Assembly (NCBI GenBank): GCA_963573305.1
Contig: OY754336.1
Location: forward strand, 16,032,699 to 16,096,698
Source: Pyrrhosoma nymphula
Lineage: Eukaryota; Arthropoda; Insecta; Odonata; Coenagrionidae
Length of the DNA: 64,000 nucleotides
Direction: 5' to 3'
Shown here: piece after piece, positions 12,061 to 26,560 of the stretch
Layout: each line of letters starts with the position of its first letter
Numbering within the stretch: position 1 is the first letter of the stretch
Made by a program: the position numbers and the translations under genes
The notes under the pieces: generated by a model
Databases searched by the model: none
Told to the model about the DNA's origin: nothing
Seen by the model: the letters and a program-made list of their open reading frames with translations, nothing else

Positions 12061-13285
12061 TAACGCTATGGCGGTGATTGTTCGTAGTGTATGCAAGACA
12101 GCAGAAGCTTGCTTGATACCTAGATATATTTGTCGTGCTTTTTGAAGTTGAAAACGGCAGTATTCTAACGTTCATATCCATCGGCCAAAACTGTTACAAA
12201 GAGGGTAAAATACTGTTTATACTCCAAAGAGGGTGACATTTTGTCCGAGGTCTTTGATTTGGGCCGTCTTTTTGTTTTGCCGGTCGCTTCTTAATTCCTA
12301 CCGTTGAAAATTTGCTGGTGTTCAGTATTTTTTAATAAATAAAATATGATAGTTTATGAAGCCAAGGAATCTATTTGCGCGTATGTCGTTAGCTTTGCGT
12401 GACATCCGTCGAGGTGGGAATCCGAATGAATCAACTCTCTAGTCCTGAATGTTTGTAGCATCGCATTTGCTAGAACATACTTTGATATTTATTCCGCATG
12501 TAAGTAAATAACTTTTCTCAAAATACGGATTACATATACTACGACTTTGAAAGGGAATTTGGGAGAAATTTAATCACTTTCAATACTAGTTTGCATTAGT
12601 ATTTTCGCCGAATGGTGAGTGACATTAAGTTAATAGCAAAGCCATATCAAATGAGAACTAAGAAAATCAACTCTAGGTGACTGGAATTGCTTTCAAGTAC
12701 TGAATCAAAGAGAGATTGTGAACCTGTTTATTGTTACGTCTATTACCTTTTTGTTTGTGTTGAGTTAACCTGCGAGATGTGTTTTATTAAAGTCTACCTT
12801 ATCTATCTAGGAACTGTAAGCTGTTCAGGTGTAGTTTCTATGAAATTAAAAACTATGTGTTGGCTCTGCGAATAAATTGTATGAGGAATTCATTACTGTT
12901 GAAAATTTTTCTTGGAGGTGAGAAAACTGGTGATGCCAAAAGGTGTGGTGAAAACCATTGTCTCTTTCCCACCTTGGCCGGAACCGTAAACTACGACGTG
13001 TCATGTTTGATAGAAGTTGACCGAATATACCGCCCCACTTCACCGGTTTATGAACTCAATTCAAGCCGAGGCAGATACGGATAAGCCGCGAAGTAATTTA
13101 AAACGCTTTTCCACTCGTAAATCCTGGTGGCAGATTTCCTCGCGTCATACGATAGCGATTTCCGCCGGGCAAATGACACCGCATTTGCGCCCTTTCCGAG
13201 ATTATTCCCGTCGTAGTTTATTCCTCCGTGCGACATTTACGCGAATTAAGTTCCCGTCTCTCGCCGTGCACTGCAGAGCGTGTCT
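12061..13285. other. Spacer, nothing recognised
   Basis: AT-rich, becoming CpG-richer after 13000. No splice-flanked exon could be defended. Confidence 0.4.
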
Positions 13286-13690
13286 TCACGCGTGATCCGC
13301 GCAGATGCCGATCCACGCACGACTTTCAAATGAAGCTGGGGTGTGCCCAGGTGGCGTTGGCGGGTGAGCGGGGCGGGGGTAGGCGGTGTGCTGCCCTGCG
13401 CGGCTCAAGAGGGATGGAGAGGAAGGGAGGTGTTGTGGAGAGCGGGAAAAGTGGGAAAGTACGAGTTTCCCAAAGGTGGCAGAGCACCCAAGACTCGGGG
13501 AATGGCAAGCATGCGAATTGAACCTCGGCCAAGGAAGGGAAGGGCGGTTTGAGAGTGCGGTGCGGTGGTGGAGATTGGAGGCGAAGAGGTTGTTCGGTGT
13601 GTGTGTGTGTGTGTTGGCTGGTAGATGTGTCTGACGGAAGGAGTAGATCTCTGGTAAGGGGATGCTTGGGGAGTAAGGATACGTGCACGC
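13286..13690 (+). repeat. Purine-rich block with (GT)n
   Basis: A G/A-rich + strand, opposite in polarity to most other blocks, with a (GT)n microsatellite at about 13598-13615. Overlapping frames on the minus strand encode Pro/Ser/His-rich low complexity. Confidence 0.65.
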
Positions 13691-16150
13691 GTGTAGATAA
13701 GGTGGGGTATTGATTGATGCATGTGAGCCTTTAGGTTGGCATTTTATTCCAGCTGGTATGTCCGTCTTAATATATGTCACGCAAAGATACCTATGTGGTA
13801 AGGCCTTTTTTCATGCAAGAGTTGTGAAATTTTATATTAACTGATTCGTCATGCTGTCCGCTCAATGATGGCTAATTCTATTTTTCCTACCTCGCTAATG
13901 AAATTAAAAGTTGGGAAAATATTGGTCGGAATGTATAAAATTGCATGCACTATAAGAAGATCGCTTAGAATGTTGCATGTGCTAATGAGGTAGCTCAAGA
14001 CAAATAATCAAAAACGCATAAAATTGGAAATGAAAAGATTTACGGTAGTGGGCAGGCAGTTGTGATGGAACTGGTATATTACTTTCGCCTTATCTCCAAA
14101 TAATTTATTACTATTAAGTACATTTTTATGTCAATAACAATAATATTATTGTATCCATTACCATAATTGTGTTATGATTCTTATGTCCAAATTCTAATCA
14201 AGTGCATGATTTTCAAATCCTTGTCTGATCGCACTGATATTCTGAGAAATTTTATGACGATGGTAAAATCTGTCAAGATGACATTCAAAGTTTGCTTTGC
14301 AAAGAGGACAAAGAAGAAAAAAAATCAAAGGCAAAGCTGACCATCGTGACTTTTGGGGAAGGGGCGTATAAAGTGATGTCATTGTAATGATGGCCGGTAA
14401 TTTTGTCTATCACCAAAAAATGTCTCAGTTAATTTTCCGATTTGCAAATATTAATATAAAATGGATCAAGGTCGTAAAATTAGATATGTTTATTATAAAA
14501 TAAAGTGGACCACGATTTACCTAAGAATAAGCGCGTACTTCTTTATGCTTGTTTGATGAGTCGCAGACGACAGGAGGAAACTTCGTGATCCACTGGCCCT
14601 TGGTGCGTTATTTTTGGTACATCATATTAAAATTACGTTAACTGTGCCATCATAAGTATCAAAACTTGCCAATTTGGTAACTCTGGTGACATTGGAGTGA
14701 ATTTTGAAGCCTGAAGCCAATCTCCATCCTTCATTAGCAGACTTGGATTGGCATGTAATGCGTCTTCGGATAAATCGAAAGATCAATATTCTCTTCGATA
14801 CTTGCGTCAAGTGTTGCGGTACTACTGGTGATGTAGGGACGGTGTAGCGAAAGAGTGGAATGGGAAGCGGACTGGCTGTGCAGTAGAGGAAGGGCTGAGC
14901 GGAGGGAAAGGCTTGAGGGAATGGCTTGAGAGAAGGGCGAGAGGACGGCATGTGCTTAGCCGGAACCGCCTTGTAAAATCGCGGAATTCTCTATCCTTTG
15001 CATTCGGCGCGTGGTCTTCGCATCTAGGAAACATTTCGTGGGAGGAGATCGTGCGTATTTTGCGAAGGGGAAGGCGAGAACAAAAGGGACCCGAGTTGTG
15101 TTGGCGAATGCTAGGAAGCGCCCTTTCGTGCGCGACATAATAAAATCCCCGGGAGCTGGATAACGCGCCTATTGTGTGGAAGCACTGCTTTGGTAACGGG
15201 TGCGGTTTCTTTGGAGATGATCTAGGCGATAACGGGAGCCGTTCCTGCCCCAAAGAAAATGGAAACGGTGCAAATTTACTATATTCGTTATTTTCGTTTA
15301 TTTATTTATCGCATTACCTTACGAATTAATTTATTTTTCGCCAATCCAGTTTCAATTTATTTGTCAAATCCTTATATGCCTAACAAATTTTTAGCTTCCT
15401 TTTACACTGTCACTACCCCTCAAAATTGCATTAGTTACTAATAGTTTGGAAAACCATCTTATAATCTTCATAGATGAAGCCACTTTTACCATAAGGACCT
15501 ACTTCATTACAAATAATCGATTGGGTACATTTATTTTCTAGAATAATTTAGAATAGAATAATTTATTAGCTTTCATGGAACTCGTTTTGCAATGTCCCAA
15601 CGAAGTGAAACAAAATTTTGGGTGTCAGTAGGTGATATGCTTTTTTCGCATCTTGATTAGGTATCTATTCGGTCGTGACCCATTTCAGTTTGGTTTTGTT
15701 TTAATTATATCATTAAATTTTGATGATAAAAGTAGTATTCCATCCGTTCAGTTAGATTCTTCGGAGTATACGGCTCACGTCATTCTAAACTCTGAATGGA
15801 TTCTGTTATATTTAAGCCAAGCATTCAAGCAGAAGTTTTGACTTCATCCCTCCAAATAACGCATACTCCTCTATTCAGTGACAATTCATCGTAATTATTT
15901 CTATTCTCATCAACTATTACAGAACCACGTTGGGAAAACAATCCCTACCCGTATTCAGTGTGTACGTAAATTCTATGTCAATGCTTAGGTGCTCTTTATT
16001 TTCTAATTATGGTTTAGTGCTAGTTGTGTTTTTATGTATTAATCTGCATTAATACCTATTAGCCATGCGCGTTTACACAAAAAATAAAACTCCCTGCCCA
16101 TTTCGGCAGAACGTTTATTTTAACTTCTCGTAGGTTCAACCTCGGGGCGG
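13691..16150. other. Mostly AT-rich spacer, nothing recognised
   Basis: No gene or element recognised. A moderately GC- and CpG-rich patch at 14850-15250 lacks convincing coding structure. Confidence 0.4.
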
Positions 16151-16520
16151 TTTGGTGGGCATTGTTCGCGAATAAAGAGGGTAAGGAATAAGGGAAGATA
16201 AGGTATTGTTGGAAACAGAGAAAGGCCAAAGGAATGAGAGATTTATGTGGCTGTGGGTTAAAGAGGTTGCCTCGGTTGGAAGATGGAAGAAAGAGGGAGA
16301 GGGAGCAACGGACGAAGGAGAAATGCAAGGGGCAGAGCATTTGCCAGGGGGGGGGTAGGGTTTCAGGGGTGTGTGGAAGATGAACTGGATGGAATCCTGG
16401 GGGGGGTGCGGGAGGTAGTGTTGAGGAGTGTGTGCGGTAGATGGCGCGAGGGAGTGTGAGGTGTGTAATCGGCGCCAGATGACTTAGTGGGCCGGAAGGG
16501 AAGGAAGCTCAATTCAGGAG
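16150..16520 (+). repeat. Purine-rich block upstream of promoter candidate
   Basis: G/A-rich + strand with G runs around 16346 and 16399. It lies immediately upstream of the TATA element at 16552. Confidence 0.55.
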
Positions 16521-16544
16521 CTCTCTCTTTCTCTGTGAGACGCG

Positions 16545-16725
16545 CGACCTGCTATATAAAGCTTATTTTTCCCCATCGTGTGGAGTGCAATGCCTCAGCG
16601 CCAGCTTCGACGCGGTCTGCAAACAGGTCTGCTCGCAGGAACATCGCTCATAATACATAGTTTTGGGGGCATGCAGATTCGACCTCGCGGTGAAGGAATT
16701 CTCAGGTTTACAATAATGAGGTGAG
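16545..16725 (+). promoter_or_regulatory. TATA promoter and possible first exon
   Basis: CTATATAAAG lies at 16551-16560 after a CT-rich stretch. About 30-40 bases downstream is a TCAG-containing start region and an ATG at 16590, which opens a 44-codon frame (MPQRQLRRG...) ending at 16724. A donor-like ATGAG|GTGAGC occurs at 16720/16721, so the segment could equally be a first exon whose frame continues elsewhere. The combination of TATA at the right spacing, ATG and donor is suggestive only. I cannot link it to any downstream exon in the window, and the peptide is not recognised. Confidence 0.3.
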
Positions 16726-17279
16726 CTCTTACGGCTAGACAAATGGAAAAATTAAATGGGGTCTCCAATAGCCGTAAACAATTGGCACCACTCGTCAGAT
16801 ATCACTAACCTTGTGTGTTGGTTTGCCGGGATGGGACTTCCACAGCAGAGACCAACCCCACCCTCTCCACCAGAATACCCTCCTGTAATAGTTTACGGTT
16901 CTTAGGTTTGTTTTTGTTCTTAGGTTTGTTTGCTTCGAAAGTGCAGTGCTCCCTAAAGTAGCATTTTCTTCTAGGTAAATTACTGACCGAAATCTTTCAT
17001 TTCTAAAGAAAAAAAGTTTTAGGAAGAATTTCCTTAGGAAAGAAACTCTTTTCTAATGTAGTTTGAATTTTCTCCTTTCTTTTTTCTGTGTTCTAGGGAA
17101 TTCTTACAGGGAAATTTACATCAGGGCACTGTCGCCGAGTCCATTTACCCCGCACCCGGCTCTCAGTATAACCACGGTTGGTTATTTGCGGCACTTCAGC
17201 CGCGGAAGCTTAAATCTTCGGGTTAACCTTTTAGCTCGACATACATGGCAGTAGTCGTCTCGACGCGCGTAAATTCACG
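16726..17279. other. Spacer
   Basis: Contains a small tandem duplication of GTTCTTAGGTTTGTTT near 16898-16931. Otherwise unremarkable. Confidence 0.4.
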
Positions 17280-17720
17280 ATTCGATTACCTCTCTCCCGC
17301 GGTTGGTTTATTATGTGGGCCGCCGCATTTAACCTTTCCCCGCTGCCCATGCGGGGTTTTGCGCGAGCCTCCGACGCCGTTGCTGTCACGTGGTCTCCCG
17401 CGTCACCCGATCTCCTCCTCCCCCCCTGGCCCTTGCCCACAACCCACCCTACACATAACCCTTTTTCGAGTCAACATTTGCGTTTGGGATACACGTTGAA
17501 ACCCTGGCTATCGTTTGCACCATCCCCTGCCTCATCACCCCATCCATCCACGGGCCACCGACCCGATCCTAGCCTCCACTCCCTCACTTATCCTCACTCC
17601 AGCATCTCCTCCTCCGCGACCTTTGAACCTTTATAAAGAGTCCCTTCCCACTCCGTTAGCCGCTCGTTCTCATCCCACGGCCGTCGAACAGCGTGTTCTC
17701 GCCTTGTCCTCGCGTCGCCT
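17280..17720 (+). repeat. C-rich, CpG-containing block
   Basis: Pyrimidine-rich with many CpG steps. Mutually overlapping frames in several phases argue against coding. Confidence 0.6.
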
Positions 17721-18445
17721 CCCTTCGGTGCATGTCGCCAATGTATCTCGGCCCCTTCCTCTCTTTTTCTTGGTGGAGAAATTATCGCAACTAGCTTATG
17801 AAAACTTGCCTTTACGAAAAATTGCAGGGACGAGTTAAAATCCCTTTTCCACCATTGCGTACTGCTCATCAAAACATTAAAGCAGCGTCATAATGGCGGC
17901 AAAAATACGCCAAATTACTTGCGATAGCACTAAACAATATTAAAAAATACCGTAATTCGATGATTGATATGATATATTGATTGATTGATGATGATTCGAT
18001 GCTGCTTTGGCAAAGAAAGTAATGAAAAGTAAACAATTTTTTGAAGAACGTATGACGTAAAAAAAGGCCACCATCGGGAACACTTAGTATGGATATGACT
18101 GTGTGTGGGAAGAACGTACAGTATTTTGTATACAAATAAATAAATTAATATTTCTCAAAATATATATATGAAAATTATATTTGTACGTTAACGTTTTAAT
18201 TTATAATTAAAATTTATAATTAAATAATTTCATGAATATACACATGCACTTAAAATATTGATATTAAATTATACTATTTCCCTCTGGTGATGATATTGTG
18301 AATTGATTCTACGCACGTGTGTATACGTAACCACGGAACGAATCAATAGTCAAGCCGTCTGGGAGTCGGGTGTCGCGTGGCGCTAGGCTTTCGCGAGATT
18401 ACCCCCATTCATAGGAGGTGTTCCACTTAAGGTAGTATGAGCGAA
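17721..18445. other. AT-rich spacer
   Basis: Very AT-rich around 18120-18260. No gene or element recognised. Confidence 0.4.
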
Positions 18446-18965
18446 AAATCATTTCACCTAGAATTTTATGAATCTGACAACATTTTAAAGAAAAAACTCA
18501 TCTTTCCAATTATAACAAAACATTAACCCCTTGCCGAACTATTTTTCGTACAATTTGCCAGAAATATGAGCTTTTTTTTACATGGGATTGATGACGTCTG
18601 TGCGCTCCAGAGGGAGAATATTGAAAAAATAGGAATTTCTAACATCTAGATTTCGTTAGAAACTAACGGTGTGTAGTTTGTATGTTTTTTCAACTATTTA
18701 TAAAAATTAATCTATAACTCACCACAATAATTTTTACAGATTCGCAAAAAAACCTGCTTTTTTGAAGATTTTTTATCCGTTTGGCGTGAAATAATGAGTA
18801 ATGTTGGGAGACTTATGTAGGTATAGTTATTTAATCACTGAGAATTTTGGTCGTGAATAACTATATTTTTGCGCCTTTAATATTACAATATTTACTTCAC
18901 ACATCTTACAGGCGCTGAGATTAAAATATAAAATTCGAATATAGTCTCTTTTATGAATAGGGAAG
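18446..18965 (+). repeat. Dispersed ~520-bp repeat, copy 2
   Basis: Aligns along its whole length to 1-545, sharing AATCATTTCACCT at the left, TGTGCGCTCCAGAGGGAGA in the middle and GAATATAG...GAATAGGG at the right, with scattered substitutions and short indels. Non-coding. Confidence 0.8.
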
Positions 18966-18999
18966 TATTATATTCAAAATACGTAAAAAAATAAGTCGC

Positions 19000-19290
19000 G
19001 TGTCTGTCCACCCCAACCTCCTCACCGCTGTCTACACCCTAAAACCCCCTACGACCCCCATTTTTCCTCCTCCTCTCCCCGGCCCCCTGACTTTCCTCCG
19101 CTGTGAAGGATCGAGGAGGAGGGTGGTTCCATGCCTCTCGCGGAGGTCACCGCGGCCGGCGGGGCGGATCCGAGCGATGAAAACAGTCCTCTCCCATTTC
19201 TGTTTATGTGGCGCCCCCACTCCCCGTGTTTATCCTACGGACGGGTGGCTGGGTTGGGGGATTGTTTTCCGTAGTCGACCTTGACGATAG
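19000..19290 (+). repeat. C-rich block
   Basis: C/T-rich at the left, GC-rich to the right. No protein family is recognised in the 94-codon frame. Confidence 0.5.
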
Positions 19291-22200
19291 GGTCGAGCGT
19301 GGTATTGACTGAATTCCGTGAGAAACTGGAGAAGGTGGAAGGGGTGGCGATCTAACGTATGAGGGCGGGCGGCCTAGGAAATATTCCCGTCTATTTCGTG
19401 GAAGATTTTAAACCATTAGCATCCCTCCTCTGGATGTTTAAATCGACGCCATCATTGGAAATCATCTCGAGGCAGCTGGAATGGACCTATTCGTGAAAAA
19501 AAAAATTCTGGAGGCACATTTTCACGCATCACGGTGAAGCAAAGTAGCGGGTCGTAAATGTCGGCACTTAGAGTTTCGAAATATGTTGGCTAACATGGAC
19601 CTTCTCTAATATTTATGAGAATTATGGCTCGCATCCTAATATTCTATACAAATTATCTCGCTCAGTTAAGTGGGGTCTTAAGTAAGTGCTCCTGTCTTGT
19701 GTCCGTAAAAGGGCTTTGACAGTGTTTGGATAAGTGGGACGTTTGAGAAACGAATTATTTTGCTCCTGGATGTTTATTTGAGGTTTTGTGTTCGAATGCG
19801 AAGTCTAGAGCACTGCCCGAAAACGTTCCCTCTTAACTGAGCAATGCGATGTTTCGGGAATATTAATGAGTGAAGCCAATAATTCTCTCCGTCATTATAG
19901 ATGGCACACGATAGGCAACTGGTGTCGAGGTTTGAGTGTCGATCTGTTTGAACCGCTAGTGTCGTTTATCTCCGGCAATTTGGATGGACATGAAAACTTA
20001 AGGATTTGTGATAAATTTCCGGGTAAGGGACCTGATATTATCAAATTCTTAAGTGTTTTACAGTCAGTCGAACATAGTAGCGTAGTCAAAGTTGTTTAAA
20101 GATGACGCAATGCAGGTATATTGAATTTGTACTTATTTTATCTATTGTTTATAATGATTCTATGATTTAGTTTGATGAATTTGGAAGTAGATACCAAAGA
20201 CATAATGCACCATTTAAATATCCTGAAATTAGTTTCTAATCTGTAAATCATTTTGAAGGTGGGCCAATAGCATAAAACTATCACTTGCAACTAAATAAGA
20301 CTTTTGAATCATTCTTGGACTAAAAATTCTTGGCACATAAATGGTCGTTCTAGTAGAAAATAATGCATATGCATTAATATGCCTGCTTACATTAGATACT
20401 TATTTTTTTAAGCCTTTATTTTTAAAATGTGGTCGTTCTCAAATGGGAAAGAGTTTAATGTTGTACCTCCATGTTTTTCGGGCAAAGCTGCGTCGGTGTA
20501 TCTTTACGATGACGTTTCGTAGCCAGTGCAGGCCACGAAATGGAGATACCAGCACAACAGCGCTGCGAAAGCCTCAAAACAGAAAAAGAAAAAAAGTGTA
20601 ATGTGTTTAACTTTTTATGATAATCTCTATCGTTTTCCTTTTTAAAAATATGCACTTAGGAATGCGGCTAGGAATGTTATAGCTTCTCAGTCCCGCATGT
20701 TCGGTAGTTTACTCTAGAATGTTAATATTAATTGAATTCTTGTTATGAAAGAGGATTAAGTGCTAACGTTTTTAGAGAGAATTTTTATTAATATGTATGC
20801 ATACATTATTTGAATATCCTGATTGGTGGTGTGACTTAGAGGCAATCATTCAAACAACTCATGTATTACATTTCGCTGATGATTTGATTGAGTATGTCAT
20901 ACAATAATTTATATTTGCAGTTTTGGGTTGGTCACAACCGTTTGTTCTTTTTCAAAACCAGGATTTCAAACCCGTCATTCCGCCAGGAGGAAGAAAGTGG
21001 AGACATTTAAAGTCATTTTGAACGTATGAAAGAGTGGGAGTACAAGTTAAATTTCATACGTAACAAGGTCTCCAGTGAAGAAGCCGAAGAATTCTTTAGG
21101 CGTACCTATTTCTTATAAGTTTTATTTAGATGATAGGTTAAATGTGCCCTCAGTTTAGACGAGATAGAGGAAATTACGGAAGAGATATTTCAAGAATGAA
21201 AAGTTTATTAACTCAACGATTAAGTGTTAGTGCATATTTTATTTAATATTTTTCCTCTCTAGCTGTGCACGCCGCTCCACTCTTAAGCCGTGAGGTTGTA
21301 ATTTTTTCCTCTGGAGGACGCTCTTATCCTCTCTCTCTCTCCTCCTCTCTCTCCCAGTCTTCACTCACTCCTCCTCTCACCCCGCGGAGAAGGAGAGCTT
21401 TCAAAATACCAAAAGATCCTTTAAGTGAATGGAACCGCCAAGGGATTACGTCGTCCTGGGATTTTTCCTCAATGGCTGTTCTTTCATATAAACCCCGAGG
21501 GGCCGTGAGATATTCTCATCTAGGAGCCTGTTGCATCCTTGAAATTGTTTCCTGGATTTCAACCTTTCACTTGATTCGCGGAACTACTGGATTTGAACTT
21601 GAAAGTCAATTACTGTCGTTATTTTCTTAGTCGTCCGAATATGAACGTGAATAGGGTGCCTCTGTATGTGGCGTAAGCGTTGGTTTGAATTTTGTTTAGA
21701 AATCGTCGTCGTTTGCGTCGTAAATTAAGACCCGTCTTTTCCCATTTCCTGGGAAAAAAGTGATGTAATATTGTTGGTGAAAGTCTGAATGCATAAGCAG
21801 GCAGCAAATCCATGAGTTCGTAGTTTATGCCTGTGGAAAATTTTTCGCACCCCTGAAAAATGATAGCTGTTTTTTTCTCGTAGTAAAATGAATTTCAGAA
21901 TAAAATTTATGTTACGATTATTGTTTTTATTTACATATTGAATCTTATTTATTTATCGAGACTATCTGACAGCGAGAACCGGCTTGAAGGCACATTTAAA
22001 CTACAATAATTCCTCGTTATTCTTCGTTAAGATTTAATCTAAAAACTCTTTCCTTTTAAACTGCCGTAACAAGAGAGAAAATGGTCATCTTTAGATATTT
22101 TACGAACTCCTGAAACCTAGGTAATATCACTTAGGGTCACATATTTTAATGTTACTTTTTTGATTTATTTGGACTAGACCCAGCTTTCAGGTATTTCTGC

Positions 22201-25200
22201 CGTTGCTCTGCATACAAAACAACTCCTTGAACAATTAAGCTTGAACTATCAGTGCTCACTTTTTGATCGAAATAGAAAATTGGTAATGCCTATTAAAATG
22301 TCGTTTAGCTAAGATTTAAAATGCCTGGTACATTTTTTAGATAGATTTCTTTGATTCATGGCTCATACAACGTCTCTCTGATGTATTGCTTGCGCCTAAA
22401 TTAGCCCAAAAAAGAAAGGGTGCCGAATATTTACTCTTTGCGCATAACCAGACATGTGCGATTATCGGGAGTTGGTTTATGTATTTTATTTGTGTATTAC
22501 GAGGAATGTTTCCACCTATGCCTGTTATATCTACAAGAATAGGGAGAGAAAAAAATCCATATCTTCTGCAAATGAATATTGTCAGATATTGATTAGCATG
22601 GTTAGCGTTACATTTTATACCCGGTGAGATATTGTTACTCGACCAATTACCAGTTTTGTCGGAGTATATTATCGAAATTATTCTGATTTTCGGCAAATTT
22701 CCAGCGTTCAATCGCATCTAGGCAGAGTAGATCATATTTTAATTTAGCTGATATTTAAGATGGATAACTTACACTCCTGGAGGAAACTTTTTAGCACTGG
22801 GGCGTCTGGAAATTCGAGAAAAAAGTAAAAACGATCCACCGTTCTGTGCGAATTCAAGTAATACATGAGACCTCGGTGGTGATAAATTTTCTTAGTCACT
22901 AAGCGTGGGTACTCGTGGACGAAGAATTGTGAGTGGAGAGTTTTTTTACTTTCTTTCTATTCGAAAACTTCCCCCATTACCTACCTCCAAACTTCCTCGT
23001 ACTTAACCCGCTCCCTCAGGTACCATGCGTCGTCTATTTCGGGGCTTTTGCCCATCCGGTCTCATGTAGTTCTTGCGGAATAACAGTCTTATTATATAAT
23101 CTTCACGAATTTTTGGCTCCGCTCCAGAAAAGTATAAAGATAGATATGTTAGAGCACATTTTCGCGTTGCCACGGGGGAAAGTGAAAGCCGAGTGAATTT
23201 TTATGGCTTTCCATTTTTCCTCCGCCTTGGTGTATTCTCCGCATTTCGGAAAATGAATTGGAAAAAGAATGGAGTTCTTTCTATCTCGCAAATCATTCCA
23301 GCGCGGGAATCGTCCATTTCTTGCTTGCCACCGCGGGCGATCATTCTTAAAGGCATTTGCTTTCGTGGATGTCGAATTCCGCGTAACACTGCTGCGGTCT
23401 CGCAATTGGTGAACTGAACAAACCCTAGGAGGATTCATTGTTGGACTAGTTCATTGACACCCGTCTGCTGCCAAGGGCAAGCGGTGCGTCCACGATACAA
23501 AACAATCATTTTGAGTTAAAGTTAAATAATTGATCTTTACGTAAAGTTAGCCTTATAATTTTTCTGTGGCCTCAATAAAATCGTTTTTATTTCGAAAATT
23601 ACTCATACAGTCATGAGCAGTTCTCAATTCTAAGACTTGTTATCAGAAGCTCCCAATTCCACTATCTTTCCCGCTATGTAATTAGTTTATTCATTCATAA
23701 TTCTTTTTGTTAATTGTCCCAGATAATTTGCTTGATTTTTTCATGCCATGGTGACATTTCTCATCCTTGGCCTTTTTCATCAAGGCCACCCTGTTTGCTT
23801 TTACTTCATTATTGCTTTCGTGATGCTTTTATGTTTCAGAGGATGATCAAAAGTGTACCTCTTTTGCTTCGTAGAGTTTTAAATGAAAAACCACTTTTCG
23901 TTAACTCTTCGCTGGACGTCATTAGTGATTCTCCCCGTAAATTTCATCTCTACCGTTCTTGCTGGCGCGATATATCCGATACTTATGTTAGTAACTTTTC
24001 TGTTCTTTCTCTGTCGTCATTAAATTTCACTGCCACATAATAGCATCCTTCTGCATGTGTTCTATGTATTCCTTTGGTGCATGTCTAATCGTGGGTGGAG
24101 AGTTAGTAATTTAAAAATTTGCAAATGTTCATGTAGGAGGGGAGGGTTTGAGTATAAATAAGCAAGTAGTCAAAATGACTGCGAAAACATGTAAAGCTGC
24201 GCGCATTGAGGCGGCTCATTAAGTGAAGGCACCGTGTAAACTGAATGTGGATTCTTCTCGGGTCAGGTGATCCATTTCCGCCGGTGTTTCGATGTCCGAC
24301 TCGCTTATCTATTTCCGGGCCATGGTGACGAAGACGACGAGCGATATTCATATCGAAACTTCGGCATAAATGGATGTCCTGATCTGGTGTTTTTACTCGA
24401 GAGGAATGCACATCAACAATCGTCGAGAAAGAATTAGTTCTTACATCGCGTAACTTTAGGCGTCATTAAATAATATCTAGAAATGGAAATATGGTGCATT
24501 ATTGCTGGAATCGGAAGACGGTCGTTGCCGATAGGACGGCTCAAGTGCATGAGCGTTGAGAGAGTACAAAAGGTTTCGTAATTTTTATTACCGTCGTATT
24601 TCACACAAATGTGATCGTTCCGCTTCGATTATCTCCGAGTATTTTTGCTTGAATCGTGCGGAGACAAAATATTGCCGCTCTTTGTGTCGGCGGAAAAAAA
24701 ACAAGCGAGAACTTCGCCGCGGATATCTACACAAGGACGGAAGAATGCAAGGGCGTATTGCGGTACCGGAGAAAGCTGCGGGATGATCGCGGAGAAGAGA
24801 GGAGGCATTGCCAGAGCATTTCGCTCGTTCATCCGCCAATAAAAGTGGATAGGTTTATCGCTCGATATTTCTCCGAATCGCTCCTCTCTTTGCTTATTTT
24901 TGGACTCGAGGTCGTTGGTGGGAGCGAGCGGGGACAGCTTTCGGCCGTTTCGTCGTGCGCCTTTCGTTGCCGTCGGTGGCAAGAGGAACGAGTGCGATTT
25001 AATAAGTGATTCTTCACGTGGGAGACGTATTTTATGGGCCGTTATCCATTTGATTGATACGGGGGAGACCGGGGGGAGGGGGGGAGGTGGAGGGGGTGGT
25101 TGAAGAGGAGACGCCAAGGAGAAGGATTCCGTCCTGTCGTACTTTTCGGCTTCGATTCCTGTTTAGTCCCAAAAAAGGAGGGAAGAGGATATTCTGGGAA

Positions 25201-26560
25201 TTAAAAAGGCCACGTGGTAATTTGTCAGTCGCCGTGGGTCATAATTCTCTCTCTACGGTTGCATTTCACTCGCTTTAGGTAAAAAAAAAATGGCGGGAGA
25301 AGGTTTATCGTTTCCCTGTCCTCAGCGCAGAACCGCCCTTCCCCCACTCACGTTCTCATTTCTACAAAGAAAACACTCGCTCGACCGGTTGAAAAGTGTC
25401 CAGTTTTTTTATGGGGTGAAGGGAGGGTTGTTTATCAATCGGGTTTTTGTTATTTTTCCGAGAATGAATGCGTTTTATTTCTTTCAATCGGGTGGTTCGC
25501 TGCGCGCAATTCTAAGCCATTTGGGAGTCCTGTGTGTCATTATCTCCTTCCGCGATCAAAGAACCATCGGCTGGGAAGAGTGCTTTAAGTTAATGGTCGC
25601 GCGATTTCACGAGTTGTGGAAGTGGTGCCTATTAGTAATTTTGAATGCATTATCTGGGACTTGAATATGTAAATTTGGGCGTTTTTTATAATTATAAGTT
25701 ATTATAAGTAAGTGGAAAAGTTTTTCCATGAGTCTTCATATCGTGTCGTTTTAGTTAGTGGACCTTTTTCCCCTTTTCACAAACTTGCATTCGTGGCACA
25801 GCCTTCTATTGTCTTTCATCGTCTTCCAAGGGATATCTCAGTATTTGGTTAAAACTTAGCTTCCTCCTCATTTACCTTGCACATTCCCGACCGGTCAACT
25901 TTATTTTGGAAATATAGGAATACCCTTGCAGCATATGTTTTTATTTTGTCTGGCTTGTCTTTTTTAGTGGATGGATGTCCTTGGGTTAAATGCGCGACTG
26001 CAACGGAGCGCCGCTCTGCGTGCCATTTCCGAATCTGATTCACTCTTTCCCTCCACGCCTTTTACCGTTTTCCTGAGCTCGGCCGATATATCGCTCGATA
26101 TACTCTCTCGTTATCAACGACAGGCAAATTTATAGTTGTGCACCCCGTGACTTTCCTGAAATTATCATAACCTTTACCACACCCTGCTCTGACGGCATTC
26201 ACCTTTTCCCGCGGTACGCTTCAAATGTCGCTCGGCAATCGTGTTTTTTATGCAGAGATATGTGGTAAGAGTTATGGAATCGTTCCCGTCTCACACTGAA
26301 GGCATCATAATCTACACTTCGCTCTGCTCTTAAGACTTTTTAATACTATTTTTTTAGTTCCTCGGTAGAATTATGTGTTCTGTATGCTTTCTCTGAACAA
26401 TTTATCCTCGTATGAATGTGGTATTGCGTCAATATTTCCTCTCGATAGATTTTTGGTATCACGAATCTTCCTTCGCTTTTATGCATCAGTGTTTTAAAAG
26501 TTATCTGTTTATGAAATTTTTGTTTTTTTTTCTTAAAATGAAAGTCTCATATTTTAAATA
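19291..26560. other. Long spacer without recognised features
   Basis: About 7 kb of ordinary AT-rich DNA with a CT-rich patch at 21320-21400 and CpG-richer sequence at 24550-25300, including a G-rich run near 25060-25110. Frames of 60-160 codons occur but none has splice borders or a recognisable motif. It may be intron or intergenic. Confidence 0.4.
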
